Shown one piece after another: positions 7,206 to 16,138 of a stretch of DNA of 64,000 nucleotides. A program made the position numbers and the translations under genes. Each line of letters starts with the position of its first letter. Position 1 is the first letter of the stretch. The DNA lies in assembly GCA_965206975.1 (NCBI GenBank), contig OZ242253.1, forward strand, positions 992,001 through 1,056,000, in the 5' to 3' direction. The notes beneath the pieces are model-generated. The model was not told where the DNA came from and did not search any database. It saw only the letters and a program-made list of their open reading frames with translations. Source of the DNA: JAAXGI01 sp965206975 (GTDB taxonomy: Bacteria; Gemmatimonadota; Gemmatimonadetes; Longimicrobiales; Gaopeijiaceae).

Positions 7206-8524
7206 GAGTCGCCGTCGACGGGATGGTACACGAGCTCACCGCAGAGGAGCGGTCCCTCCTCCTCGAGCGGCGTCCCACGGACGAGCGGCGTCTGCGGGAG
7301 CGGGTCGGCGAGATCCTCAGAGAGGTCCGGAGGGAGGGAGACGGTGCGCTTCTCCGGATGGCGCGGGAGTTCGACGGCGTCTCCCTCAACGCACTCGAGG
7401 TCCCCCGCCAGCGGTGGCAAGCAGCGCTCGCGGCGCTCGATCCGAGGGCCCGGGAGGGGTGGGAGCGGGCGGCCGCGAACATCCTCGCCTTCCACTCGGC
7501 GCTGACCCCGCCCGAGGTGAGGCTGGAGGTGGAACCCGGCGTCAGCCTCGGCCGAAGGTGCGTGCCGCTGGGCGCGGTCGGCGTGTACGCACCCGGCGGG
7601 CGGGCCGCGTATCCCTCCTCCGTCCTGATGGGGACCGTACCGGCTAGCGCCGCAGGGGTGGGAGAGATCGTGGTGTGCTCCCCGCCGGGCGCCTCGGGGG
7701 AGCCACCCCTCGAGGTCTTGGCAGCGTGCGAGATCGGAGGTGCCACGCGGCTGTTCGCGCTCGGCGGCGCGGGCGCGATCGGGGCGATGGCATTCGGCAC
7801 CGCGACCGTGCCGCGGGTCGACGCCGTCGTGGGCCCCGGGAACCAGTGGGTCACCGAGGCGAAACGCCAAGTCGCGGGGGAGATCCGGATCGACTCGCCC
7901 GCGGGGCCCTCCGAGGTCCTCGTCATCGCGGACTCGAGCGCCGATCCGGCCCGGGTCGCAGGCGAGCTCGTCGCGCAGGCCGAGCACGATCCCGAGGCGG
8001 CTGTCGCCCTCCTCGGGTGGGAGCCAAGGGTCCTCGACTCGGTCCGATGCGAGCTCGCCCATCAGACCGAGCACGCGGCGCGAAGGGAGATCGTCGAGGC
8101 CGCGCTCGCGGCGCGCGGCGCCCTCCTCCTCGCGGTGGACCGGGAGGAGGCGCTCGCGTTCTCCGAGGCGTACGCCGCCGAGCACCTGGCGCTCTTCACC
8201 GACGACCCGAAGGGGGACATGGAGACGCAGACCACGGCGGGGACGGTCTTTCTCGGCGACGCCTCCTCCGTGGCCTTCGGAGACTACCTGACCGGGGCGA
8301 ATCACGTGCTCCCGACCGGCGGGACGGCCCGCTCCTTCTCGGGGCTCTCGACGCTCGACTTCCTTCGCTTCTACACGTGGCAGGAGGTGACGGCAGCGGG
8401 TGCCGCCGCGATGTCGCGGGACGTGGAGCGCCTCGCCCGCTCCGAGGGGCTCCACGCACACGCCGCCGCCGCCGAGGCGCGCGCCGGCGCCGGGAGCGGA
8501 CCCGAGGAAGGACGGCGCGGATGA
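7202..8524 (+). CDS. hisD: Histidinol dehydrogenase
   Basis: Last two steps of the pathway: NAD-dependent oxidation of L-histidinol to histidinal and then histidine; zinc enzyme, cytoplasmic homodimer. The 440-aa protein shows the family signature around VVGPGNQWVTEAKRQV (about 210-226), the catalytic Glu-His pair in AAEHLALF (about 324-331), and NHVLPTGGTARSFSGLSTLDF near the C terminus with a zinc-ligand His. Length is normal. It overlaps hisG by 4 nt (ATGA at 7202-7205) and hisC by 4 nt. The Ala-rich C-terminal tail after about residue 415 is not conserved in the family. Confidence 0.97.
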   Translation: MRVAVDGMVHELTAEERSLLLERRPTDERRLRERVGEILREVRREGDGALLRMAREFDGVSLNALEVPRQRWQAALAALDPRAREGWERAAANILAFHSALTPPEVRLEVEPGVSLGRRCVPLGAVGVYAPGGRAAYPSSVLMGTVPASAAGVGEIVVCSPPGASGEPPLEVLAACEIGGATRLFALGGAGAIGAMAFGTATVPRVDAVVGPGNQWVTEAKRQVAGEIRIDSPAGPSEVLVIADSSADPARVAGELVAQAEHDPEAAVALLGWEPRVLDSVRCELAHQTEHAARREIVEAALAARGALLLAVDREEALAFSEAYAAEHLALFTDDPKGDMETQTTAGTVFLGDASSVAFGDYLTGANHVLPTGGTARSFSGLSTLDFLRFYTWQEVTAAGAAAMSRDVERLARSEGLHAHAAAAEARAGAGSGPEEGRRG

Positions 8525-9570
8525 CGCCCTTCCCGCGGCCCTCGTACGGGCTGCTCACCCTCTACGCACCGGACCGAAGGCCGATCGCCCTCGACCTCTC
8601 GGACAACACGAGCCGCTACGGGCCCCACCCCGCAGCCCTCCGGTTCGTGCACGGGGCAGGACCCGCGGCCTTGACCCGCTACCCGTCCGTCTATGCGGAC
8701 CCCCTCCGAAGCGCCGTCTCCGAGCGCTTCGGCGTTCCTCCCGAGTGCGTCGCGACCGGGTGCGGCTCAGACGGCCTCCTCGACTCCGTCTTCCGGGCCG
8801 CAGGCGAGCCCGGGGAGCGGATCTCCTACCCCACCCCCACCTTCTCCATGATCGAGGTCTTCGCCCGGATGAACGGGATGGAGCCGCGGCCGGCGACGAC
8901 ATCCCCGTCCGGGGACTTGCGCGCGCTTCTCGAGCCGGCGCCCGCGCTTGTCTACCTCTGCCGGCCGAACAATCCGACGGGCACGGTGATTCCCCGGGCC
9001 CGGGTGGAGGCACTCGTCGAGGCGGGGGGCGAAGAGGGTCCCGTCATCGTCGTGGACGAGGCGTACGCCGACTTTGCAGACGACGACTTTCTCGAGGACG
9101 CGGCCACCTCGAACCGGCTCGTCGTGCTCCGAACATTCTCCAAGGCTTACGGGCTTGCCGGGCTCCGGGTCGGGTTCGCGGTCGGAGCACCGGAGGTCAT
9201 CCTCGAGGTCGAGAAGTCGCGCGGACCCTACCAGGTGAACCGCCTCGCGGAGGCGGCCGCCGCCCTGGCCCTCAAGGACGAGGAGGGGTGGATCCCGGGA
9301 GTCGTGGCGGGAGTGCGGGAGGAGCGGGACCGCCTCAAGGCCGGGCTCGAGGCGCGCGGGTGGGCACCCCTCGACTCGGGTGCGAACTTCCTCCTGCTGC
9401 CCCTCCAGGGGAGGCGTGCCTCCGAGGTCGTGGCCGCACTTCGGGAAGGAGGCGTCGCCGTCCGACCCTTCCCGGATCTCCCGGGGTTCGGCGACACGAT
9501 CCGGATCTCGGTCGGACGCCCCCCGGAGAACGACAGGTTCCGGGCCGCCTTTGACGAGGTCACCGGATGA
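8521..9570 (+). CDS. hisC: Histidinol-phosphate aminotransferase
   Basis: PLP enzyme converting imidazole-acetol phosphate and glutamate to L-histidinol phosphate. The protein is 349 aa, normal for HisC. Motifs: LDLSDNTSRYGPHP at the N terminus, CRPNNPTGTVI (about 145-155), VVDEAYADF (about 177-185), and the Schiff-base lysine in RTFSKAYGLAGLRVG (Lys208). The ATG at 8521 overlaps the hisD stop (ATGA) and matches where homology begins; the reading frame is open further upstream inside hisD, but that is not coding. Its stop overlaps hisH by 4 nt. With hisD it covers the late part of the pathway; the phosphatase step between them is not encoded in this operon. Confidence 0.96.
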   Translation: MTPFPRPSYGLLTLYAPDRRPIALDLSDNTSRYGPHPAALRFVHGAGPAALTRYPSVYADPLRSAVSERFGVPPECVATGCGSDGLLDSVFRAAGEPGERISYPTPTFSMIEVFARMNGMEPRPATTSPSGDLRALLEPAPALVYLCRPNNPTGTVIPRARVEALVEAGGEEGPVIVVDEAYADFADDDFLEDAATSNRLVVLRTFSKAYGLAGLRVGFAVGAPEVILEVEKSRGPYQVNRLAEAAAALALKDEEGWIPGVVAGVREERDRLKAGLEARGWAPLDSGANFLLLPLQGRRASEVVAALREGGVAVRPFPDLPGFGDTIRISVGRPPENDRFRAAFDEVTG

Positions 9571-10187
9571 TCCACGCAGCGCTCTTCGACTACGGCGCCG
9601 GCAATCTGCACTCCCTCGCCAAGGGGCTCGAGGCAGGGGGCGCCGACGTCACAATCACCTCGTGCTGGGACGAGGCGCTCGAAAAGGAGGCCATCGTTCT
9701 CCCAGGCGTCGGATCCTTCGGCGCGGCCGTCCGGGGGCTGAGGGGTCAGGGGGCGCGGGTTCGCGACGCGCTCGAGGCGGGGCTCCCCTGCCTAGGGATC
9801 TGTCTCGGGATGCAGCTCCTCTTCCCGGAGAGCGAGGAGGCGGAAGGGGGCGGGATCGGGCTCATCGACGGGCGCGTGCGCCGCCTTCGGACGCGGATCG
9901 TCCCCCAGATGGGGTGGAACGACATCTCGGTGGGAGAAGACGGGATCTTCGCGGGGATCTCCGGCCTGCCGGGGTACTTCGCGAACTCGTTCGTGTGCGA
10001 GGTGGGGGAGGGGGAAGCCGACGGGGTCACGATCGCGACGGCCGAATACGACGGCGAGAGCTTCGCCGCCGGCGTCCGGAAGGCACGCGCCTGGGGGCTT
10101 CAGTTCCACCCGGAGAAGAGCTCGAGGCTCGGCCTTCGGATCCTCCGGAATTTCGTCGCCGAAGTCGAACGCTCGCGCGGATCATGA
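9567..10187 (+). CDS. hisH: Imidazole glycerol phosphate synthase, glutamine amidotransferase subunit
   Basis: Class I glutaminase that feeds ammonia to HisF; 206 aa. Triad: Cys79 in CLGICLGMQLLF, and His/Glu in LQFHPEKSS near the C terminus. The N-terminal DYGAGNLHSL motif and PGVGSFGA oxyanion strand are intact. It is coupled by 4-nt overlaps to both hisC and hisA. Its partner hisF lies two genes downstream, separated by hisA and hisB. Confidence 0.96.
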   Translation: MIHAALFDYGAGNLHSLAKGLEAGGADVTITSCWDEALEKEAIVLPGVGSFGAAVRGLRGQGARVRDALEAGLPCLGICLGMQLLFPESEEAEGGGIGLIDGRVRRLRTRIVPQMGWNDISVGEDGIFAGISGLPGYFANSFVCEVGEGEADGVTIATAEYDGESFAAGVRKARAWGLQFHPEKSSRLGLRILRNFVAEVERSRGS

Positions 10188-10897
10188 TCGCCCTCCCTGC
10201 CGTAGACCTTCGGGGCGGCCGGTGCGTCCAGCTCGTCGGGGGCGACCCGGGGAAGGAGCCCGTATCGCTGCCCGACCCCGTCGGCGTCGCCCGCGAGTGG
10301 CGCGCCCTCGGGTTCCGTTCACTCCACGTGGTGGATCTCGACGGCGCCCTCGAGGCGGGCGAGAATCGCTCGATCATCGCCCGGATTGCGGCCGAGGCCC
10401 CGGGCGACCTTCAGGTGGGGGGGGGGATCCGAAGCGACGAGAGCGCGGCGGCGGTGATCGGGACGGGCGCGGACCGCATCATCGTCGGGACCCGGGCGAT
10501 CTCGGATCCCGCATGGCTCGAGGCTCTCGCAGCGCGCTACCCCGGGCGGATCCTCGCCGCCGCGGACGTTCGGGACGGAATCGTCCTTGAGCGCGGGTGG
10601 TCAAGGGCCACCGGGCTTCCTGTCGGAGCGCTTCTCGAGCACCTCGCCCACCTGCCACTCGCCGGTATCCTGTGTACGGACGTGGGGCGTGAGGGTCGCG
10701 CCCTGGGGATTGACCGGGGCACCGCCGAAGATGTCCTGTCGAAGACCGCGCACCGCGTCTGGATCTCTGGCGGGGTGACGACGATCGAAGAGCTCCGCTT
10801 CCTCTCGGAGGCAGGGGCGGCGGGCGCCGTCCTCGGCATGGCACTATACACTCGCGTACTCGACCCGGGAGAGGTCGCGGAGGAATTCGGAAGATGA
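10184..10897 (+). CDS. hisA: ProFAR isomerase
   Basis: Isomerises ProFAR to PRFAR (Amadori rearrangement). It is a (beta-alpha)8 barrel of 237 aa. Catalytic Asp residues are visible in ALPAVDLRGGRCVQL (near residue 8) and ICTDVGREG (near 165). Phosphate-binding loops are GGGIRSDESAAAVIGTGADRIIVGT and WISGGVTTIEELRF. The ATG at 10184 overlaps the hisH stop, and homology begins exactly there. It shares the fold and half-barrel repeats with HisF downstream. Its stop overlaps the hisB start by 4 nt. Confidence 0.96.
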   Translation: MIALPAVDLRGGRCVQLVGGDPGKEPVSLPDPVGVAREWRALGFRSLHVVDLDGALEAGENRSIIARIAAEAPGDLQVGGGIRSDESAAAVIGTGADRIIVGTRAISDPAWLEALAARYPGRILAAADVRDGIVLERGWSRATGLPVGALLEHLAHLPLAGILCTDVGREGRALGIDRGTAEDVLSKTAHRVWISGGVTTIEELRFLSEAGAAGAVLGMALYTRVLDPGEVAEEFGR

Positions 10898-11442
10898 GTC
10901 GAATCGAGCGCAGGACGCGGGAGACGGAGATCACGCTCCAAGTCGCGGCCGGGGAAGGCCCGATCGAGACCGAGACCGGCGACGCCTTCCTCGACCACAT
11001 GCTGACGACGCTCGCCCGCTACGCGGGCCTTCGCCTGAGTGTGAAGGCCTCGGGCGACTTGCGCCACCACCTCGTCGAAGACGTGGCGATTGCCCTCGGG
11101 CTCGGGCTCGCAGAGGAGGCCGGCGAGGAGATCGCGAGGTACGGGTGGGCCGTAGTCCCGATGGACGAGGCGCTCGTCGAGGCGGCCGTGGACGTAGGGG
11201 GACGCGCCTACTACGTCGGTCGGATCCCCTCCGCGCTCTACGAGCACTTCCTCCGCTCCCTCGCCACGAACCTAGGGGCAACGCTCCACGTGAAGGTGGT
11301 CCGGGGCCGCGACCGGCATCACACGGTCGAGGCGGCGGTCAAGGCGACAGGGCTCGCGCTCGGTCAGGCGCTTCAGCGGACGGGCCGCATCTTCTCGACG
11401 AAGGGCTCGGTCGATATCCGGACCGCGGGGTCGAAGGAGTAG
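10894..11442 (+). CDS. hisB: Imidazoleglycerol-phosphate dehydratase
   Basis: Manganese enzyme that dehydrates imidazole glycerol phosphate to imidazole-acetol phosphate. At 182 aa it is the monofunctional form, without the N-terminal histidinol-phosphatase domain found in enterobacterial HisB. Metal-binding histidines lie in AFLDHMLTTL, LRHHLVEDVAIALG and GRDRHHTVEAAVKATG. It starts with the RRTxETxI motif typical of the family (RRTRETEITL). It overlaps hisA by 4 nt, and 5 nt separate it from the GTG of hisF. Confidence 0.96.
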   Translation: MSRIERRTRETEITLQVAAGEGPIETETGDAFLDHMLTTLARYAGLRLSVKASGDLRHHLVEDVAIALGLGLAEEAGEEIARYGWAVVPMDEALVEAAVDVGGRAYYVGRIPSALYEHFLRSLATNLGATLHVKVVRGRDRHHTVEAAVKATGLALGQALQRTGRIFSTKGSVDIRTAGSKE

Positions 11443-11447
11443 CGTCC

Positions 11448-12227
11448 GTGCTTCGTCCCCGAGTCATCGTCTGCCTGGACGTGAAGGACGGCCGCGTCGT
11501 GAAGGGGACCCGGTTCCGGGGGCTTCGGGACGTGGGGAACCCCGTCGAGCTCGCCCGCCGCTACGAGGAGGAGGGAGCGGACGAGATCGTCTTCCTCGAC
11601 ATCTCGGCCTCCCACGAAGGGCGGGGCACCCTCCTCGATACGGTCCGGAGGACAGCCGAGGTCCTCTTCATCCCCCTGACGGTGGGGGGCGGGGTGCGCA
11701 CCGTGGACGACATGGATGCCCTCCTGCGGGCAGGGGCCGACAAGGTGAGCGTGAACTCAGGCGCGGTGAGAAACCCGGGCGTCCTTCGCGAGGGGGCAGA
11801 GCGCTTTGGGAGCCAGTGCGTCGTGATCTCAATCGACGCGGCCCAGGACGGGAAAACGTGGTATCACTACACCCACGGCGGGCGCATCCGAACAACGCTT
11901 GAGGCCATCCCGTGGGCCGAGGCGTGCGTCGAGAAGGGCGCGGGAGAGGTCCTCCTCACCTCGATCGATCGGGACGGGGTCCGGGAAGGCTACGACCTCG
12001 AACTCACGCGCGCCGTCGCGGAGGCCGTGACGGTGCCGGTCATCGCCTCGGGCGGGGCCGGGTCGACGGCGCACCTGAGAGACGGACTCACGGGCGGGCG
12101 GGCGGCGGCGGTCCTCCTCGCGGGGATCCTCCACGACGGGCTCACCACCGTCGGCGAACTCAAAGCCGAGCTCATGGAGTGGGGGATTCCGGTACGGGCC
12201 GCCGGGGTGTCCGACCCCACGCCCTAA
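11448..12227 (+). CDS. hisF: Imidazole glycerol phosphate synthase, cyclase subunit
   Basis: Cyclase partner of HisH: PRFAR + NH3 to imidazole glycerol phosphate and AICAR. A 259-aa (beta-alpha)8 barrel with catalytic Asp residues in VIVCLDVKDGRVVKG (near residue 11) and LLTSIDRDGVREGYD (near residue 133). Phosphate loops are PLTVGGGVRTVDD and VIASGGAGS. The start is a GTG at 11448, chosen because AAGGAG at 11434-11439 lies 8 nt upstream and the protein then begins LRPRVIVCLDV as in homologs. It is the only gene of the operon with a clear independent Shine-Dalgarno and a non-ATG start. Confidence 0.95.
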   Translation: MLRPRVIVCLDVKDGRVVKGTRFRGLRDVGNPVELARRYEEEGADEIVFLDISASHEGRGTLLDTVRRTAEVLFIPLTVGGGVRTVDDMDALLRAGADKVSVNSGAVRNPGVLREGAERFGSQCVVISIDAAQDGKTWYHYTHGGRIRTTLEAIPWAEACVEKGAGEVLLTSIDRDGVREGYDLELTRAVAEAVTVPVIASGGAGSTAHLRDGLTGGRAAAVLLAGILHDGLTTVGELKAELMEWGIPVRAAGVSDPTP

Positions 12228-12276
12228 GGGCCGGACCGCCTTGGGAGCCGCCGAATCAGGGAGGAAGAAGGTGGTC

Positions 12277-12948
12277 ATGAAAGGGAATCCAGAGCGGGCC
12301 CGGCGGCGCATTCGCGGGCCCTCCGACCTCGATTCGCTCCGCTTCGATGCCTCGGGCCTCCTCCCCGTCGTCTCCCAGGACCGGGCGACGGGGAAGGTCC
12401 TCATGGTGGCGTGGGCGAACCGGGCAGCGCTCGAACGGACGTTCGAGACGGGGACGCTCCACTTCTGGTCGCGGTCGCGGCGGCGACTCTGGCAGAAGGG
12501 GGAGACCTCCGGGAACACCCAGTCGCTCGTGTCGCTCCACGCAGACTGCGACAGGGATACGCTCCTCGCGCTCGTCAAGCCCCGGGGCCCGGCGTGCCAC
12601 ACGGGGGAGGTGAGCTGCTTCGGTGATGGGAGCGGGACGGATGAAGCGCGTGAGGCCACCCACGGGGAGGGGACGGAATCGACGCTTCCTCGCGTCGCGC
12701 GCGTTGTCGCCTCGCGCGGGCGCGAGCGGCCCGAGGGGAGCTATACGACGCGCCTCCTCGAGGACGAGAACCTGAGGCTCAAGAAGCTCGGGGAGGAGAC
12801 GGCAGAGCTCATCGCCGCTCTCGCAAAGGGGGATCCGGGCGCCGCCGAAGAAGCGGCGGACTTGGTCTACCACCTCCTCGTCGCGCTCGAGGGCGCGGGG
12901 CTCGGCTGGGCGGACGTCGAGCAGGCGCTCGCCCGCCGGGAGCGCTAG
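12277..12948 (+). CDS. hisIE: Bifunctional phosphoribosyl-AMP cyclohydrolase / phosphoribosyl-ATP pyrophosphatase
   Basis: Second and third steps of the pathway in one 223-aa protein. The HisI domain (about 10-115) has LMVAWANRAALERTFETG, HFWSRSRRRLWQKGETSGNTQ and the metal-binding cluster HADCDRDTLL / PACHTGEVSCF. The HisE domain (about 135-220) has the MazG-like helix EETAELIAAL and EEAADLVYHLLVAL. The ATG at 12277 is preferred because GGGAGGAAGAAG at 12259-12270 precedes it; a TTG at 12241 would add 12 residues. It is the last his gene. The ABC exporter follows after 15 nt and may be co-transcribed. Confidence 0.95.
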   Translation: MKGNPERARRRIRGPSDLDSLRFDASGLLPVVSQDRATGKVLMVAWANRAALERTFETGTLHFWSRSRRRLWQKGETSGNTQSLVSLHADCDRDTLLALVKPRGPACHTGEVSCFGDGSGTDEAREATHGEGTESTLPRVARVVASRGRERPEGSYTTRLLEDENLRLKKLGEETAELIAALAKGDPGAAEEAADLVYHLLVALEGAGLGWADVEQALARRER

Positions 12949-12963
12949 GAGCCGCGGGGGCCG

Positions 12964-14781
12964 ATGGCGACCGAGGTCGCGGGACCGATCCAGGAGGAGG
13001 AGGCGCTCGGCAAGGCGTACGACGGGGTCCTCATGGGCCGGCTCCTGCGCTACCTCCGGCCGTACCGCTGGCAGGTGGTCTGGGCGGTGGCGCTCCTCGT
13101 ATCGCTCGCGGGGATGCAGATCGTCGGCCCTTGGCTCGTGCAGCTCGCACTCGACGAGGCGGTGCCCGCATCGAATGCGCGCCTCGTCGGTCTCCTCGCC
13201 GGCGCCTACATGGCGAGCGCCATCATGGCCTTCGGTCTCGAGTACGGTCAGATGCTCGTGACGACATGGCTCGGCCAGAGCGTGATGCGCGATCTCCGAA
13301 GCGAGATCTTCGAACACCTCCAGGCACTCGATCTCCGCTTCTACGACAGAAACCCCGTCGGCCGGCTCATGACGCGGATCACCTCCGACGTCGAGACGCT
13401 GAACAACCTCTTCAGCTCGGGCGTGGTCGCGATCTTCGGCGACCTGGTCACCCTCCTCTTCGTCGTATCGGCGATGCTCATCATGGAGTGGCGCCTCGCC
13501 CTCGTCACCTTCTCCATCCTCCCCTTCGTGGCGTGGGCCGCCTTCGTCTTCCGGACCCGGATCCGCGTGGCGTACCGGGACATCCGCGTGCGGATGGCGA
13601 GAATCAACGCCTTCCTCCACGAGCGGATCACGGGGATCCGCGTCGTACAGCTCTTCAACCGCGAGGAGCCGGACGCCCGAAGGCTCGAGGAGATCAACGA
13701 CGACTACCTGGAGGCGCACCTCCGCTCGATCACCTACTACGCCCTCTTCTTCCCCATCGTCGAGGTCTTCACGGCAATCGCCCTCGCGCTGATCATCTGG
13801 TATGGGGGGCTCTCGATCCTTGCCGGGGCAACGACGGTGGGAGTCATCGCAGCCTTCCTCCTCTACGCCCGAAGGTTCTTCCGCCCAATCCAGGACCTCT
13901 CCGACAAATACAACCTCCTCCAGGCGGCGATGGCCTCTTCGGAGCGGATCTTCGGGCTCCTCGACCGCGAGCCGTACGTCCGCGACCCCGTGGGGGGCGG
14001 GCGGAGCCTCCCGGACCCGGTCCGGGGCGAGATCGAGTTCCGAAACGTCTGGTTCTCATACTCCGGGGAGGAGGACGCCGAGCCCGAGTGGGTCCTCAAG
14101 GGACTCTCCTTTCGCGCGGCGCCCGGGGAGAAACTCGCCATCGTCGGACACACGGGCGCGGGGAAGACGACGGTGATCAGCCTCCTCATGCGCTTCTACG
14201 ACCCGCAGAAGGGGGAGATCCTCCTCGACGGCGTCCCCATCCGGAACGTCCCCCAGCGGGAGCTCAGGGGCGCGGTCGGACTCGTCCTCCAGGACGTTTT
14301 CCTCTTCAGCGAGGATGTCCGCTACAACATCGGGCTCGGGAATCCCGCGATCACGGACGAGCGGATCCGGGCGGCCGCGAGCGAGGTCGGGGCAGCCCCG
14401 ACGATCGAGCGGCTCCCCGGGGGGTTCGGGCAGCCGCTCGGGGAGCGCGGCCGCTCCCTCTCGATCGGGGAGCGTCAACTCCTCTCCTTCGCCCGCGCGC
14501 TCGCCTTCGATCCGAGGGTCCTCGTCCTGGACGAGGCGACGAGCTCGGTGGACTCCGAGCTCGAGGCACAGATCGAGGAGGCGACGACACGCCTGATGGC
14601 GGGACGCACGAGCCTCGTGATCGCACACCGGCTCTCGACGATCCAGGGGGCGGACCGGATCCTCGTCTTCCACCGGGGAGAGCTGGCGGAGGAAGGATCG
14701 CACGAGGAGCTCCTCCGGGAAGGCGGCCTCTACGCCCGCCTCCACGAGTTGCAGTTCGCGGGGAGCGGCGCAGGCACCTAG
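12964..14781 (+). CDS. ABC transporter, fused permease-ATPase (exporter type)
   Basis: A 605-aa half-transporter of the MsbA/MdlB type that would act as a dimer in the inner membrane. The N-terminal six-helix domain spans about 25-330; the nucleotide-binding domain about 355-590. Visible motifs are Walker A GHTGAGKTT, Q-loop VLQDVFLF, signature LSIGERQLLSFARAL (LSIGE in place of LSGGQ, as in the MdlB subgroup), Walker B VLVLDEATSSVD, and the H-loop IAHRLSTI. Substrate cannot be read from the sequence; lipid or drug export is typical. It begins 15 nt after hisIE, so it may ride on the his transcript, although no functional link is obvious. Confidence 0.93.
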   Translation: MATEVAGPIQEEEALGKAYDGVLMGRLLRYLRPYRWQVVWAVALLVSLAGMQIVGPWLVQLALDEAVPASNARLVGLLAGAYMASAIMAFGLEYGQMLVTTWLGQSVMRDLRSEIFEHLQALDLRFYDRNPVGRLMTRITSDVETLNNLFSSGVVAIFGDLVTLLFVVSAMLIMEWRLALVTFSILPFVAWAAFVFRTRIRVAYRDIRVRMARINAFLHERITGIRVVQLFNREEPDARRLEEINDDYLEAHLRSITYYALFFPIVEVFTAIALALIIWYGGLSILAGATTVGVIAAFLLYARRFFRPIQDLSDKYNLLQAAMASSERIFGLLDREPYVRDPVGGGRSLPDPVRGEIEFRNVWFSYSGEEDAEPEWVLKGLSFRAAPGEKLAIVGHTGAGKTTVISLLMRFYDPQKGEILLDGVPIRNVPQRELRGAVGLVLQDVFLFSEDVRYNIGLGNPAITDERIRAAASEVGAAPTIERLPGGFGQPLGERGRSLSIGERQLLSFARALAFDPRVLVLDEATSSVDSELEAQIEEATTRLMAGRTSLVIAHRLSTIQGADRILVFHRGELAEEGSHEELLREGGLYARLHELQFAGSGAGT

Positions 14782-14812
14782 GGGACACTCCGGTCCAAAG
14801 GAAGCTCGGCTG

Positions 14813-15661
14813 ATGCGTGCGCGCGCCTACCTGACCCTCGCAGCTCTCCTCTTCTCCACCGGCGGCACCGCAATCAAGCTCTCGACCTTCTCGAGCTGGC
14901 AGATCGCGGGTATGCGCTCAGGGATCGCGGCGCTCTTTCTCGCCGCGATGATGCCGGCCTGGCGCCGCTTCGGTGGGCGGGCGCTTCTCGTCGGAAGCGC
15001 CTACGGCGCAACGATGATCCTCTTCGTGGCCGCGAACACGCTCACGAGCGCATCAAGTGCGATCTTCCTTCAGTCCACGGCTCCGATCTACGTACTCGTC
15101 CTCGCGCCCCTCCTCCTTCGGGAGCCCCTCGGGCGGTCGGACCTCGCCGTCGCCCTGATCCTCGCGGCAGGGGCGGCCCTGATCCTCCTCGCCGGAGAGA
15201 GCGCGGTCGAGACCGCCCCCAGCCCCGGCGACGGGAATCTCATCGCCGCGCTCTCGGGGGTGACGTGGGCACTCACCGTCATGGGACTCCGGTGGCTGAG
15301 CAGGGTGTCTCCGGGGAGCGCTGGCTCCGCCGTGATCCTTGGAAATGGGCTCGCCGTCCTCTTCTGCCTCCCGTTCGCCCTTCCACTGCGCGGCGCGGCG
15401 CCGATGGACTGGGCGATCGTGGCCTACCTCGGGGTCGTCCAGATCGGGTTTGCATACATATGCCTCATCCGGGGCGTGGCGGGGACGCGCGCCTTCGTGG
15501 CCGCCCTCTTTCTCCTCATCGAGCCGGTCGCGAGCACCTTCCTCGCGTGGGGGATCCACGGCGAAATCCCGGGCCGCGCAGCCGCTCTCGGCTCTGGGGT
15601 GATCGCGCTTGGGCTGGTCCTTCAGGCAAGCTGGGCGAGGGATCCGGGCCGGGCCCGCTAG
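14813..15661 (+). CDS. EamA-family (DMT) permease
   Basis: A 282-aa inner-membrane protein with about ten hydrophobic helices and two EamA repeats (about 5-130 and 145-275), the architecture of drug/metabolite transporters. The typical segments SSAIFLQSTAPIYVLVLAPLLLREP in repeat 1 and AFVAALFLLIEPVASTFLAWGIHGE in repeat 2 are clear. Members export amino acids or other metabolites, or take up small solutes; the substrate is not predictable here. It starts 31 nt after the ABC transporter on the same strand. Convergent with the rhodanese gene downstream; no clear terminator hairpin lies between them. Confidence 0.9.
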   Translation: MRARAYLTLAALLFSTGGTAIKLSTFSSWQIAGMRSGIAALFLAAMMPAWRRFGGRALLVGSAYGATMILFVAANTLTSASSAIFLQSTAPIYVLVLAPLLLREPLGRSDLAVALILAAGAALILLAGESAVETAPSPGDGNLIAALSGVTWALTVMGLRWLSRVSPGSAGSAVILGNGLAVLFCLPFALPLRGAAPMDWAIVAYLGVVQIGFAYICLIRGVAGTRAFVAALFLLIEPVASTFLAWGIHGEIPGRAAALGSGVIALGLVLQASWARDPGRAR

Positions 15662-15787
15662 CCCCTGAACCCAAACGCTGCCGAGGCCTTGGAGATCACT
15701 CCGAGTCGACCTCGACGTGGCCCTCGGGCTATCCAGCAAAGTACGACCGCTGACCTGGCCGGAGACGTGCGCGACCACCGCCCGGGC

Positions 15788-16138
15788 TCAATACGCCTGG
15801 ATCGTGGGGTCCACCTCCTCCTTCCAAGCCAGGAGCCCACCCTTCAGGTTCCAGACGTTCGTGAACCCCATGCCGAGGAGCGCGGAGGTTGCAAACCCGC
15901 TGCGAGAGCCAGAGCGGCAGTAGAGTACGAGGGGGCGTTCCTGTTCGAGTTCGGGGGCCCGTTCCAGGAGCTCGGCGAGCGGGATCCACTTCTGGCCCAC
16001 CTCCGGCAAATCCGCGATCTCGCGCTCGTACTCCTCACGGACATCGACGAGAGCGATCGCATCCCCGCCGTCGAGGCGCGCCTTCAGCTCCGTCGCCGAT
16101 ATCTCGGGCACCTCCCGGCTCCGCTTCCCAGAACTCAT
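15788..16138 (-). CDS. Single-domain rhodanese-like protein
   Basis: A 116-aa sulfur-carrier or sulfurtransferase domain. The active-site loop CRSGSRSG (Cys74) follows LVLYC as in GlpE/PspE-type single-domain rhodaneses. The N-terminal part has LVDVREEYER, the conserved Asp-Val-Arg. No signal peptide, so cytoplasmic. Its ATG overlaps the kdtA stop (ATGA at 16135-16138 read on the minus strand), so it is coupled to kdtA. The acceptor is unknown. Confidence 0.92.
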   Translation of the reverse strand: MSSGKRSREVPEISATELKARLDGGDAIALVDVREEYEREIADLPEVGQKWIPLAELLERAPELEQERPLVLYCRSGSRSGFATSALLGMGFTNVWNLKGGLLAWKEEVDPTIQAY

